Source of the DNA: Gammaproteobacteria bacterium
Lineage (GTDB): Bacteria; Pseudomonadota; Gammaproteobacteria; Burkholderiales; Burkholderiaceae_C
Direction: 5' to 3'
DNA length: 64,000 bases
Assembly: GCA_018815325.1 (NCBI GenBank)
Contig: JAHIYE010000013.1
Location: 265,704 to 329,703 of the forward strand
In this document: positions 43,474-51,776 of the stretch, in pieces
Position numbering within the stretch: the stretch's first letter is position 1
Layout of the letters: every line of letters begins with the position of its first letter
Notes under the pieces: generated by a model
The model's database searches: none
Seen by the model: only the letters and a program-made list of their open reading frames with translations
What the model was told of the DNA's origin: nothing
Made by a program: the position numbers and the translations under genes

Positions 43474-43752
43474 TTAGCCGATGAACGCATTGAGCAACAT
43501 GGAGAAAAGTAGCTGCCGCACCACATCTGGAGGATAACCACTTGCGATCAGTCGTCGCTGAAGGCGATAGGCAACCATGGCCCTTCCAATAATTCCCAGC
43601 TTGTAATGGGTACGAACCGCTCTTGCTTCGGCATTGAATTGACCCAAGGCATTGGTCCAGTCAGCCTTTGTCTGTTTTTTCTTCTTTGCCGCAGGGATGG
43701 CTCGGGAAAAAGCCTCCTCAAGCTTGATGGTTGCTTCTGAATATCGCCCCAC
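43474..43752 (-). CDS. Small hypothetical protein of the glycosylation cassette
   Basis: A basic protein of about 92 residues with unknown function, rich in Lys/Arg and Ala (RAIPAAKKKKQTKADWTNAL, GRAMVAYRLQRRLIASGYPP). It has a weak helical pattern and ends LLFSMLLNAFIG. The reading frame runs on through the mshA terminator stem to a TTG at 43791, so a GTG start at 43752 is preferred. It precedes the methyltransferase by 5 bp and would share its transcript. Confidence 0.5.
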   Translation of the reverse strand: MGRYSEATIKLEEAFSRAIPAAKKKKQTKADWTNALGQFNAEARAVRTHYKLGIIGRAMVAYRLQRRLIASGYPPDVVRQLLFSMLLNAFIG

Positions 43753-43761
43753 ATTGACTCT

Positions 43762-43793
43762 CAAAAAAAAAGGTTGCTGAAAGTTCAGCAACC
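43762..43793 (-). terminator. Rho-independent terminator of mshA
   Basis: On the minus strand GGTTGCTGAA (43793-43784) pairs with TTCAGCAACC (43781-43772), followed by nine T (43771-43763). It lies about 60 bp after the mshA stop, so the downstream small gene, methyltransferase and GT41 enzyme receive only readthrough or use their own promoter. Confidence 0.92.
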
Positions 43794-43851
43794 CTGATTA
43801 CAGTAGCACCCAATACTGACGCATCAGGTCGACATCTAAACCCTACAAGAA

Positions 43852-44232
43852 TTAGCTAATTCCAATTGCAGTAAAGGTGGCCGTTGTGGTATTCGGTCCT
43901 GATAGGGTACAACTTACATTGGCCCCAGCAGCGACGGCCGCTGCACCGATCGTATACCCACTTGGCATGCTCCCCAGCAGGCCCGAGACCAAAGAACAGT
44001 CTGTAATTGCAGAACCCTTGGTCGAAGCTGCAGTACGTGCGGCATAGTTGACTGCCGATGCACTGGACAAAGCACCTGCCACGCCATCGGTAGCCGCTTG
44101 GCTTGCTTCGGATTTCAAGTCCACAAACTTGGGAACAGCAACAGCAGCCAGAATACCCAGAATGGCGATCACCATCACAATTTCAATCAGGGTAAAGCCA
44201 CCCTGTTTTTGTTTTTGCATACGCTTCATCAT
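43852..44232 (-). CDS. mshA: MSHA major pilin MshA
   Basis: A 126-residue type IV pilin. The leader MMKRMQKQKQGG precedes FTLIEIVMVIAILGILAAVAVPKF with Glu+5, then LKSEASQAATDGVAGALSSASAVNYAARTA, a typical MshA alpha-1 extension. Two cysteines (TDCSLV and VSCTLSG) can form the D-region disulphide. The ATG codons at 44232 and 44229 both follow AAAGGAA. The mature pilin is Ser/Thr-rich, giving several possible O-glycan sites. Confidence 0.92.
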   Translation of the reverse strand: MMKRMQKQKQGGFTLIEIVMVIAILGILAAVAVPKFVDLKSEASQAATDGVAGALSSASAVNYAARTAASTKGSAITDCSLVSGLLGSMPSGYTIGAAAVAAGANVSCTLSGPNTTTATFTAIGIS

Positions 44233-44422
44233 GTTGTTTTCCTTTGCCTGATTACTCAGTTGAATACTTGCTTGGGTTGCCTCTACTTAAGGCGTTTAGC
44301 ACACTTACAATTACATGAATATGATAGCAGCACAAGCCCATAGATTTCCAACGTATAAGTGACCAAACAAAAATATCACTCCAAACGCTGTGTTTTTTGC
44401 AACATCAGGAATCCGGCCCAGG

Positions 44423-44965
44423 CTAATCCAGCACATCCCCATTCCACATGTACCGTTCACGTTGCATCAGCATAAAGGGAGTTGGAGACCGGCTGACGGC
44501 AAACCAGATCATGCGATCCCCACTAGGGCTACTGAGCCACTCTGCTTTTAGCGGCAGGTAGCCAATACAGACACAGTCCGGATCAAAAATCCATTTGCCC
44601 CGCAGGAGTTGGGCTGTCTGGTTTTCCCTCATGACACCGGCATAGTTGGTCGGGTATTCCTCCAGAAGCTCAAAGGGGTTGCGTTGTACAGCTCGCCGCT
44701 CAGGCTCGATGGTCGCCGGGGCCGACACCTGCATCTGCAGGTGGTGCAACACAAACGTGGTGCGCAAGGCTCCCAGCGTACTTTTGATCGCCGCGGCTTC
44801 GGCGAGTCCGTCCACCTCATTGCTGGCCTTCTTCTGCATCACGACATCCACCGTGGTAAGCCCGATGACCACCCCGCCGACCAGGGTCCACTCCACCATG
44901 CGCCGGCTCAGGCTCAGCAATATGCGGGCTTGCAGCCCGGTGGTGGAGGCAGCAGAGGTGGCCAT
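44423..44965 (-). CDS. mshF: MshF-like MSHA protein
   Basis: A 180-residue protein with one N-terminal membrane helix (RMVEWTLVGGVVIGLTTVDVV, residues about 20-45) preceding a soluble domain with EPERRAVQRNPFELLEEYPTNYAGV and a C-terminal WFAVSRSPTPFMLMQRERY. Position between mshG and mshA is that of MshF in Vibrio; the sequence fits but is not highly conserved. ATG at 44965 is one base from the mshG stop. Confidence 0.72.
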   Translation of the reverse strand: MATSAASTTGLQARILLSLSRRMVEWTLVGGVVIGLTTVDVVMQKKASNEVDGLAEAAAIKSTLGALRTTFVLHHLQMQVSAPATIEPERRAVQRNPFELLEEYPTNYAGVMRENQTAQLLRGKWIFDPDCVCIGYLPLKAEWLSSPSGDRMIWFAVSRSPTPFMLMQRERYMWNGDVLD

Positions 44966-44966
44966 G

Positions 44967-46208
44967 CTATATGCCCCCGCCTTTGCCTGTGGCCGCCTGC
45001 CCCATGCTCCACAGGGGCAGGAAAACACCCAGCGCCATGATCAACACCAGCCCAGCCATGATAACCAGAAGCACGGGCTCGATGGTCGCAGTAAGCCGCT
45101 TGATCTTGTAATCCGTGTCGCGCTCGTACATCTCGGCGATGTCAAACAAGAGCGCGTCAAGCTCACCCGTTTCTTCTCCCACTGCCAGCATCTGCAACAC
45201 CAACGGCGTAAACACCCCGGCGGCTGCGGCACAGTTGGTGATGCTCTCACCGCGCTCGATGCCATCACGCATTTGCTCTATCTGGCTGCCAAGGTAGGTG
45301 TTTTCCACCGACTGCGCAACCACCGTCAAACCCTGTACCAATGGCACCCCGCTCTGACTGGACAAGGCAAAGCTGCGGGCAAAGCGTGCAAGCGAGGCAT
45401 TGAGAATGATGCCACCTATGATGGGCAAAGTCAGCTTGCGACGATCCCATTGGTAGCGCCCCTCAGGTGTTCCGAGGTACACGCGGATGGCCATGACCCC
45501 GACTATCGCAGCCATCAGCAGCAGAGGCCACCAGGCCACCATAAAGCCAGAAAACCCCAGAATGATGCGGGTATAGATTGGCAACTCCGCATGGAAATTG
45601 GCGAACATCTTGGCAAACACCGGGATCACAAAGATGTTGATGACGACGAGGCCGATGATCAATGCCGAAAAAACAAACGTGGGGTACCGAAGCACTTGCT
45701 TGATGCGTTCTCGCACTTCGCGCTCAAACTCCAGATGACTCGACAAGCGGGAGAACACTTCGGTGAGCCGCCCAGTGATCTCGCCCACCCGAATCATGGA
45801 GATATAGAAAATACTGAAGTTTTTCGGGTGCCGGGCCAGTGCGCTTGACAACTCCAGCCCTTGATCAAGGCTGGAACGGATGTCCTTGATCAACTCCACC
45901 ACGGCGGGCTTGTTCGCGGACCCCTGAAGACCTGCAAATGCACGCAAGATAGGTACCCCAGCCTTGTTGAGCGTAAACATCTGGCGCGAAAAAATCAGGA
46001 TGTCTTCCATCGTGACCTTCTCTCGGTTCAGGCGTGCCCACCAACCCGAACCCTCTGTATCAGCTTTGGAAGGTGCTGGAGAAATATCGACCGGTGTGAC
46101 CCCAATAGCCAACAATTGCTCTGCCACACCGCTTTCACTCAACGCGTCAAGCTTGCCCTGGGCAAGTTCACCCCGAGCATTTCGTCCGCGCCAAGCATAG
46201 ACCGTCAT
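44967..46208 (-). CDS. mshG: MSHA inner-membrane platform protein MshG
   Basis: A 413-residue GspF/PilC-family protein. It opens MTVYAWRGRNARGELAQGKLDA and has duplicated T2SSF domains: ILIFSRQMFTLNKAGVPILRAF...LSSALARHPKNFSIFYISMIRVGE and RFARSFALSSQSGVPLVQGL...LVLQMLAVGEETGELDALL, each followed by membrane helices. It would form the platform that couples MshE to pilin polymerisation. It follows mshE by 7 bp. Confidence 0.95.
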   Translation of the reverse strand: MTVYAWRGRNARGELAQGKLDALSESGVAEQLLAIGVTPVDISPAPSKADTEGSGWWARLNREKVTMEDILIFSRQMFTLNKAGVPILRAFAGLQGSANKPAVVELIKDIRSSLDQGLELSSALARHPKNFSIFYISMIRVGEITGRLTEVFSRLSSHLEFEREVRERIKQVLRYPTFVFSALIIGLVVINIFVIPVFAKMFANFHAELPIYTRIILGFSGFMVAWWPLLLMAAIVGVMAIRVYLGTPEGRYQWDRRKLTLPIIGGIILNASLARFARSFALSSQSGVPLVQGLTVVAQSVENTYLGSQIEQMRDGIERGESITNCAAAAGVFTPLVLQMLAVGEETGELDALLFDIAEMYERDTDYKIKRLTATIEPVLLVIMAGLVLIMALGVFLPLWSMGQAATGKGGGI

Positions 46209-46215
46209 GGCGAGC

Positions 46216-47970
46216 TTATTCCCGATCGTCCACGTCGAAGCCTATTCGCAAAGCCTCGGTGAGTGAGGTTCGGCCCTGACGGACGAGCTCAAGCGCCTGG
46301 TGCGCCAGCGTTTGACCGTGCATCCGTTCGCGAGCAGCCCGCATGAAGGCTGCGGGATCCGATCGCGTCGCAGCCTGCGTCAGCTCGACGTCCATTTCAA
46401 GCAACTCATAGATGCCCTGCCGACCTGCATAGCCGGTGCCATTGCAGGCAGAGCAACCCAGGCCGAGCATAGGCGTGATGGACTCCCCTTTCTCAAGAAT
46501 GCTGCTCAGCCAGGCCTGTTCTGCCGGGCTGGGTTCATGGGGCTCCGAACACACCTGACAGTTGAGCCTGACCAGCCGCTGAGCAATTACCGCCTGCAAG
46601 GAGGTTGCGACCATGAATGGAGGCGCCCCCATGTCCAGCAGGCGAAAAGGCGTGCTCATGGCATCACGCGTATGCAGGGTCGACAGTACCATGTGGCCGG
46701 TGATGGCCGCCCGCAAACCGATCTCGGCCGTTTCGACGTCACGCATCTCACCCACCAGGATGACATCCGGATCCTGACGCAAGGTGGAACGCAACACGCG
46801 CGCGAATGACAGGTCAATCTTTTCGTTTACCTGTACTTGAGTGAGGCCCGGCAACCTGTACTCCACCGGATCCTCCACCGTAATGACCTTGAGTTCATCG
46901 GAGTTGATTTCGGACAGTGCAGCATAAAGCGTGGTGGTTTTGCCGGAGCCGGTTGGACCGGTCACCAGCACCATCCCCGAGGTACGTCCAAGCACCTCGC
47001 GAAAGCGGCGCATGATGGCGTCGGGCATGCCCAGATGATCCAGGCGCCGGACCACGGCGCCGTGATTGAGCAAACGCATCACCACAGACTCACCGTAGGT
47101 GGACGGCATGGTGGATAAACGCACATCGATCGTCTGCTCCCTCAGCCGAACGCTGAAGCGCCCATCCTGTGGCAGTCGTTTCTCGGCAATATCCAGGCCC
47201 GCCATCAGCTTGAGCCGCTGGGCAAGCGCTCCCGCAATGCGTTTGTCCGTCTGGGTCTGGGTTTGCAAGACACCATCCACACGCACGCGCACCAGCAAAA
47301 TGGACTCCTGTGGTTCGATGTGCACGTCCGATGCCCCAAGCTGCATCGCATCCTCAAACAGGGATTGAAGCAGCCGCACCACCGGTGCGCCCTCGGCACC
47401 TGCGCTGGCGGTGAGCTCGCCAAAATCAACCGCCTCGCTCAAATCCTTTTCAAGGGCACGGGCAAAGCCACTGATTTCCTCAGTACGCCGGTACATGCGG
47501 TCCAGGGCGGCAACCAGATGACTCTCGGGGGTGACAGCCACCTTCACCTTGCGCTTGAGCATGCGCGCAATTTCGTCATATGCAAACAGATCCAACGGGT
47601 CGCTCATGGCGATCAGCAAGCTCTCGCCCTTGTCTTCCAGCACCATGGCGCGAAACCGCCGGGCTGCCGACTCGGGTAGCTGTTTGATCACATCTGCGCG
47701 CAGGGGGAATGTCTTGAGGTTGACAAACGGGATGCGCAACTGCCGGGCCAGCGCATTGGCCAGACCTTCCTCGGTAATGACGCCGCTCTCAATGAGCAAA
47801 CGCCCAACCTTCTTGCCACTCTTGCGTTGCAGTTCAAGGGTTTGCTTCAATTGCTCCTCAGAGACCAACCTCTGCTGAAGCAACACATCACCCAATCGCA
47901 ATTTTTCAGCTTGCCCCGAAGGTGGGCGTGGTCCATCCTGTGCTGGAGGCGCCATGGCAGCTGTGTTCAT
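46216..47970 (-). CDS. mshE: MSHA extension ATPase MshE with c-di-GMP-binding N-terminus
   Basis: A 584-residue secretion ATPase. Residues about 20-90 form an MshEN region: RLGDVLLQQRLVSEEQLKQT and GRLLIESGVITEEGLANALA match the paired RLGxxL...V...L...AL..Q motif that binds c-di-GMP; the second repeat lacks the leading RLG. The ATPase domain has [19 protein letters not shown] (Walker A, near residue 342), ITVEDPVEYRL, VGEMRDVETAEI and a zinc-binding region LNCQVC...GLGCSACNGTGYAG. First gene of the mshE-G-F-A unit. Confidence 0.95.
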   Translation of the reverse strand: MNTAAMAPPAQDGPRPPSGQAEKLRLGDVLLQQRLVSEEQLKQTLELQRKSGKKVGRLLIESGVITEEGLANALARQLRIPFVNLKTFPLRADVIKQLPESAARRFRAMVLEDKGESLLIAMSDPLDLFAYDEIARMLKRKVKVAVTPESHLVAALDRMYRRTEEISGFARALEKDLSEAVDFGELTASAGAEGAPVVRLLQSLFEDAMQLGASDVHIEPQESILLVRVRVDGVLQTQTQTDKRIAGALAQRLKLMAGLDIAEKRLPQDGRFSVRLREQTIDVRLSTMPSTYGESVVMRLLNHGAVVRRLDHLGMPDAIMRRFREVLGRTSGMVLVTGPTGSGKTTTLYAALSEINSDELKVITVEDPVEYRLPGLTQVQVNEKIDLSFARVLRSTLRQDPDVILVGEMRDVETAEIGLRAAITGHMVLSTLHTRDAMSTPFRLLDMGAPPFMVATSLQAVIAQRLVRLNCQVCSEPHEPSPAEQAWLSSILEKGESITPMLGLGCSACNGTGYAGRQGIYELLEMDVELTQAATRSDPAAFMRAARERMHGQTLAHQALELVRQGRTSLTEALRIGFDVDDRE

Positions 47971-48036
47971 GCGAGGGTCCTTGAACTGAAGACTTCAAAA
48001 ATGATAGCTGAGCCCGAACGCACGCTGACAGTCAGC

Positions 48037-48666
48037 TCAGTGAAGGTGCCGGGGCTTGCGGCCGCCCCCGTGTCCCCCGCCATGCCCACCGCCCGAACCA
48101 CGCGGAGGACGCCCGATCTCCAGGGAGTTCACCATGGCATCGAAGCGCATGCTGAAAAGTTTGTCGATTTCAGCGACTACGCCGCCTAATTCGGCACCAT
48201 CAAAATGACGCTCCATCATGTTCACGACGTCCTGGACCAGCAAGTCACGCTGGACTTGCATGATGGCCGCCGGGTTGGGGCCGACAAAAAGCATCATGAA
48301 GTCATCACGCGATTCAGCGTCGGATTGTTCATCCTCTTCATCGAATTCAGCATCGTAGAAGGTGACCTCAATCGATGCACCCGTTTCAGCCAGTTCATTC
48401 AGACTCATGCACATCTCATCGAGCGCCTGACGGAAATCGTCGTTGCCGGTCACGGTCCAGCAGAGCAGCAGCATGTGCTGCTTGGCATCGAAACGGATAC
48501 CGGGCTCTTCTTCATAGAAGCTGCTTGCGCCGTCGGCCAGTGACTTGGCGCCTGTGTATTTCCACAAGGGTTTCAGCGCTTCCTGCAACTGGTCAAAAGT
48601 GACTGCTGGGCGCAGGAGCACCTGGCCATGGACATGGATTTCAAAGGGCGCGTTGGAACTGGACAT
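48037..48666 (-). CDS. Hypothetical protein with acidic centre and Gly/His-rich tail
   Basis: A 209-residue protein of unknown function, perhaps the DUF6806 family of Comamonadaceae. It starts MSSSNAPFEIHVHGQVLLRPAV, has an alpha/beta body (FDQLQEALKPLWKYTGAKSL), an acidic stretch EEDEQSDAESRDD and the tail RGSGGGHGGGHGGGRKPRHLH, which could bind metal. The start at 48666 is chosen at the conserved-looking opening. It lies upstream of mshE by 66 bp on the same strand, so readthrough is possible. Confidence 0.75.
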   Translation of the reverse strand: MSSSNAPFEIHVHGQVLLRPAVTFDQLQEALKPLWKYTGAKSLADGASSFYEEEPGIRFDAKQHMLLLCWTVTGNDDFRQALDEMCMSLNELAETGASIEVTFYDAEFDEEDEQSDAESRDDFMMLFVGPNPAAIMQVQRDLLVQDVVNMMERHFDGAELGGVVAEIDKLFSMRFDAMVNSLEIGRPPRGSGGGHGGGHGGGRKPRHLH

Positions 48667-48770
48667 ATTTCTGCAAGTGTACTGTTGCTGGGGCATGGAT
48701 GCCATCGTCGTGACCGGATCTGCAGTTCCTGGGCAAATCCCATCCATCAAGATGCATCTGCCAAGCTAAT

Positions 48771-48864
48771 TGGTGCCCGGGACCGGAATCGAACCGGTAC
48801 GCCCCTTATTCAGGGAAGCGGCGGATTTTAAGTCCGCTGTGTCTACCAATTTCACCACCCGGGC
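48771..48864 (-). tRNA. tRNA-Leu (UAA)
   Basis: A 94-nt type II tRNA including an encoded CCA. The acceptor stem is GCCCGGG/CCCGGGC, the anticodon loop around ACTTAAAATC gives UAA, and a long variable arm fits Leu. Third gene of the Gly-Cys-Leu set. Confidence 0.95.
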
Positions 48865-48883
48865 AGATCAGCCATTGTGGAAC

Positions 48884-48915
48884 AAAAAAGCCTCGTCAAC
48901 CAGGGCTGACGAGGC
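48884..48915 (-). terminator. Intrinsic terminator between tRNA-Cys and tRNA-Leu
   Basis: On the minus strand GCCTCGTCA (48915-48907) pairs with TGACGAGGC (48898-48890), followed by six T (48889-48884). It lies only 17 bp after tRNA-Cys and 19 bp before tRNA-Leu. Confidence 0.85.
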
Positions 48916-48932
48916 AGTTTGACCAGGCATGC

Positions 48933-49006
48933 TGGAGGCGCGGGCCGGAGTCGAACCGACCTACACGGATTTGCAATCCGGTGCATAACCGCTTTGCTAC
49001 CGCGCC
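48933..49006 (-). tRNA. tRNA-Cys (GCA)
   Basis: A 74-nt tRNA with encoded CCA. Acceptor stem GGCGCGG/CCGCGCC; anticodon loop GATTGCAAATC gives GCA. Confidence 0.95.
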
Positions 49007-49024
49007 GGTATATTTTTCTGCGAC

Positions 49025-49053
49025 AAAAAAGGGAAGCCTGGGCTTCCCTTTTT
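49025..49053. terminator. Bidirectional terminator between tRNA-Gly and tRNA-Cys
   Basis: AAAAAGGGAAGCC and GGCTTCCCTTTTT form a 13-bp stem with A- and T-runs on both sides. Only about 18 bp separate it from the tRNA-Cys 5' end, leaving little room for a separate promoter. Confidence 0.85.
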
Positions 49054-49059
49054 GGAATT

Positions 49060-49135
49060 TGGAGCGGGAAAAGAGTCTCGAACTCTCGACCTCAACCTTG
49101 GCAAGGTTGCGCTCTACCAACTGAGCTATTCCCGC
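49060..49135 (-). tRNA. tRNA-Gly (GCC)
   Basis: A 76-nt tRNA with encoded CCA. Acceptor stem GCGGGAA/TTCCCGC; anticodon loop CTTGCCAAG gives GCC. First gene of the Gly-Cys-Leu set. Confidence 0.95.
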
Positions 49136-49139
49136 GTTT

Positions 49140-49179
49140 CAAGCCTCAAATTATAACGTATTTTTTTGAGGCTTGTGAA
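49140..49179 (-). promoter_or_regulatory. Promoter of the tRNA set, embedded in an 11-bp inverted repeat
   Basis: On the minus strand TTCACA (49179-49174) and TATAAT (49155-49150) are spaced 18 bp, about 14 bp before tRNA-Gly, a good sigma-70 promoter. CAAGCCTCAAA (49140-49150) and TTTGAGGCTTG (49165-49175) form a perfect 11-bp dyad overlapping both boxes. Confidence 0.72.
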
Positions 49180-49197
49180 ATGGTCCTGCAAAAATTT

Positions 49198-51654
49198 TTA
49201 ATGTTTTACCGACGCACTCAACTCTGAACCCTCTTTAGCCACCGGAGGTGTCGCAACCTCTGTTGCGCCGGCTGCCGCAGGCTCTTCATCCGGCAAAGGC
49301 GTAGGGTTTCTTTCCAGCGCGATTTCAAGCACTTTGTCGATCCAGCGAACCGGCACGATCTCCAGTCCGGCCTTGACGTTGTCAGGAATTTCTTGCAGAT
49401 CCTTGGCATTCTCTTCCGGGATGATCACCGTCTTGATTCCACCGCGCAAAGCCGCAAGCAGCTTTTCCTTGAGCCCGCCAATGGCCGTCACTTCACCGCG
49501 CAGAGTGATCTCCCCCGTCATGGCCACATCGCTGCGCACCGGAATACCGGTCAGCGCCGACACAAAGGCCGTGGTCATCGCGGCACCTGCGCTCGGTCCA
49601 TCCTTGGGCGTTGCACCATCGGGCACATGGATATGGATATCTTTTTTCTCGAAGACTTCGTCCTTGATGCCCAGGCGACGAGACCGGCTTCGCACCACCG
49701 TGCGCGCGGCTTCCACCGACTCCTTCATGACATCGCCCAGCGAACCCGTGCGCGTGATGATGCCCTTGCCTGGCATGATGGCTGCCTCGATCGTGAGGAG
49801 ATCGCCTCCCACTTCGGTCCAGGCCAAGCCCACCACCTGACCAATCTGGTTCTGTTGCTCGGCGCGTCCATAGGTAAATTTCTGGACTCCCAGAAAATCC
49901 TTCAGGTTATCGGCATTGACGGTAACCAGCGGCGTCATTTTCTTGAGCTGCAGTCCCTTGATGACCTTGCGGCAAATCTTGGACAGCTCCCGTTCCAGCG
50001 ATCTGACGCCAGCCTCGCGTGTGTAATAGCGCACGATGTCGCGCACGGCATCTTCCGTTACCAGCAACTCCCCCTCCTTCACGCCGTTATTCTTCAACTG
50101 CTTGGGCAGCAGGTACCGCAATGCAATATTGGTTTTCTCGTCTTCGGTATAGCCCGACAAACGAATCACCTCCATGCGATCCAGCAGAGCCGAAGGGATA
50201 TTCATCGAGTTCGACGTTGCCACAAACATCACATCGCTGAGATCGAAATCAACCTCGACATAGTGGTCACCGAACTTATGGTTCTGCTCGGGATCCAGCA
50301 CCTCCAGCAAGGCGCTCGAGGGATCGCCACGAAAGTCCGTGCCGAGCTTGTCGATCTCGTCAAGCAGGAACAGCGGATTGCGCGTACCCACCTTGGACAG
50401 GCTTTGCAGCACCTTGCCAGGCATCGCACCGATATAGGTGCGGCGATGGCCGCGAATTTCGGCCTCGTCGCGCATGCCGCCCAGCGCCATGCGCACGTAC
50501 TTGCGCCCCGTGGCCTTGGCAATGGATTGCCCCAGCGAGGTTTTACCCACGCCCGGAGGGCCTACCAGACACAGGATGGGGGCCTTGACCTTGTCCACCC
50601 GCTGCTGCACCGCAAGGTATTCCACAATGCGGTCTTTGACCTTGTCCAGACCGAAATGGTCTTCGTTGAGTACATCCTCGGCATTGGCCAGGTTGTGCTT
50701 GATCTTGGTCTTGGCTGCCCAAGGCAGGCCCGTGAGCACGTCGATGTAGTTACGCACCACGGTAGCCTCGGCCGACATGGGTGACATCAGCTTGAGCTTC
50801 TTGAGTTCGCTCTCCGCTTTCTTGAGGGCTTCCTTGGGCATCTTGGCGGACTTGATCTTCTTCTCAACTTCCTCCAGGTCAGCGCCCTCTTCACCCTCGC
50901 CGAGCTCCTTCTGGATGGCCTTGACCTGCTCGTTCAGATAGAAATCGCGCTGGTTCTTCTCCATCTGGCGTTTGACACGGCCACGGATTTTCTTGTCGAC
51001 GTTGAGGATGTCGACTTCACGCTCGATCTGTTCGAACAGATTCTCCAGGCGCTCCTTCACGCCAGACAGGCTCAGCACGGCCTGCTTGCTGTCGAGCTTG
51101 AGCGGCAGGTGTGCCGCAATGGTGTCGGCCAGACGGCCAGCATCATCGATGCTGGAGATTGAGGTCAGGATTTCCGGCGGAATTTTCTTGTTGAGCTTGA
51201 CGTACTGGTCAAACTGCTGCATCACGGCACGGCGCAAGGCCTCGACTTCGCTGGTGGCGTCACGCTCTTTCTCTGCATCCTCGCTCACCACCTCGATAGG
51301 CGTGACGGTGGCAGAGAAATGCTCTTCGCCTTCTTCGATTTTGTCGACCTTGGCCCGCTGCTGACCTTCGACGAGTACCTTGACGGTGCCATCCGGCAAC
51401 TTGAGCATCTGCAGGATGGTGGAGACACAGCCGACATCGAACATGTCGGAGACCTGGGGCTCGTCCTTGGCGGCGGCCTTTTGCGCCACCAGCATGATGC
51501 GGCGCTCGGACTCCATGGCGGACTCAAGTGCCTTGATGCTTTTGGGGCGGCCGACGAAGAGCGGGATCACCATATGCGGGAAAACCACCACGTCGCGCAA
51601 AGGCAACAGGGGCAGTTCCAACGGTGTGGCAGGGAGAGGGGTATGACCAGACAT
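49198..51654 (-). CDS. lon: ATP-dependent protease Lon
   Basis: An 818-residue Lon protease. The N-terminal substrate domain is PLPATPLELPLLPLRDVVVF; AAA+ Walker A is GPPGVGKTSLGQSIAKATG near residue 368 and the sensor/arginine region follows. The peptidase domain has the catalytic Ser in DGPSAGAAMTTAFVSAL (near 687) and Lys in IGGLKEKLLAALRGG (near 727). It degrades misfolded and regulatory proteins. Followed on the minus strand by the tRNA-Gly gene and preceded by clpX. Confidence 0.98.
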   Translation of the reverse strand: MSGHTPLPATPLELPLLPLRDVVVFPHMVIPLFVGRPKSIKALESAMESERRIMLVAQKAAAKDEPQVSDMFDVGCVSTILQMLKLPDGTVKVLVEGQQRAKVDKIEEGEEHFSATVTPIEVVSEDAEKERDATSEVEALRRAVMQQFDQYVKLNKKIPPEILTSISSIDDAGRLADTIAAHLPLKLDSKQAVLSLSGVKERLENLFEQIEREVDILNVDKKIRGRVKRQMEKNQRDFYLNEQVKAIQKELGEGEEGADLEEVEKKIKSAKMPKEALKKAESELKKLKLMSPMSAEATVVRNYIDVLTGLPWAAKTKIKHNLANAEDVLNEDHFGLDKVKDRIVEYLAVQQRVDKVKAPILCLVGPPGVGKTSLGQSIAKATGRKYVRMALGGMRDEAEIRGHRRTYIGAMPGKVLQSLSKVGTRNPLFLLDEIDKLGTDFRGDPSSALLEVLDPEQNHKFGDHYVEVDFDLSDVMFVATSNSMNIPSALLDRMEVIRLSGYTEDEKTNIALRYLLPKQLKNNGVKEGELLVTEDAVRDIVRYYTREAGVRSLERELSKICRKVIKGLQLKKMTPLVTVNADNLKDFLGVQKFTYGRAEQQNQIGQVVGLAWTEVGGDLLTIEAAIMPGKGIITRTGSLGDVMKESVEAARTVVRSRSRRLGIKDEVFEKKDIHIHVPDGATPKDGPSAGAAMTTAFVSALTGIPVRSDVAMTGEITLRGEVTAIGGLKEKLLAALRGGIKTVIIPEENAKDLQEIPDNVKAGLEIVPVRWIDKVLEIALERNPTPLPDEEPAAAGATEVATPPVAKEGSELSASVKH

Positions 51655-51776
51655 GGGGAACCTTTACGTGTTACCAGATGAATATGGACTGCAAAGCCGA
51701 AATTTCAACCCGCCGGTCATTATTGACCGGGTGGGCGCCATGAATCATGCAAATAGTGGCACAAATGCCAGCCGAA

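Noticed and set aside
43762-43793. Continuation of the small hypothetical frame through this region as coding sequence
   Set aside because: The sequence is a classic terminator of mshA with nine T; the only start further upstream is TTG inside the stem.
47990-48035. Another GCTA...ATAGC element before mshE
   Set aside because: It has ATGATAGCTGAGC but its left end is ACT where the 17-bp core needs GCT, and the second arm is not convincing, so it was left out of the copy count.
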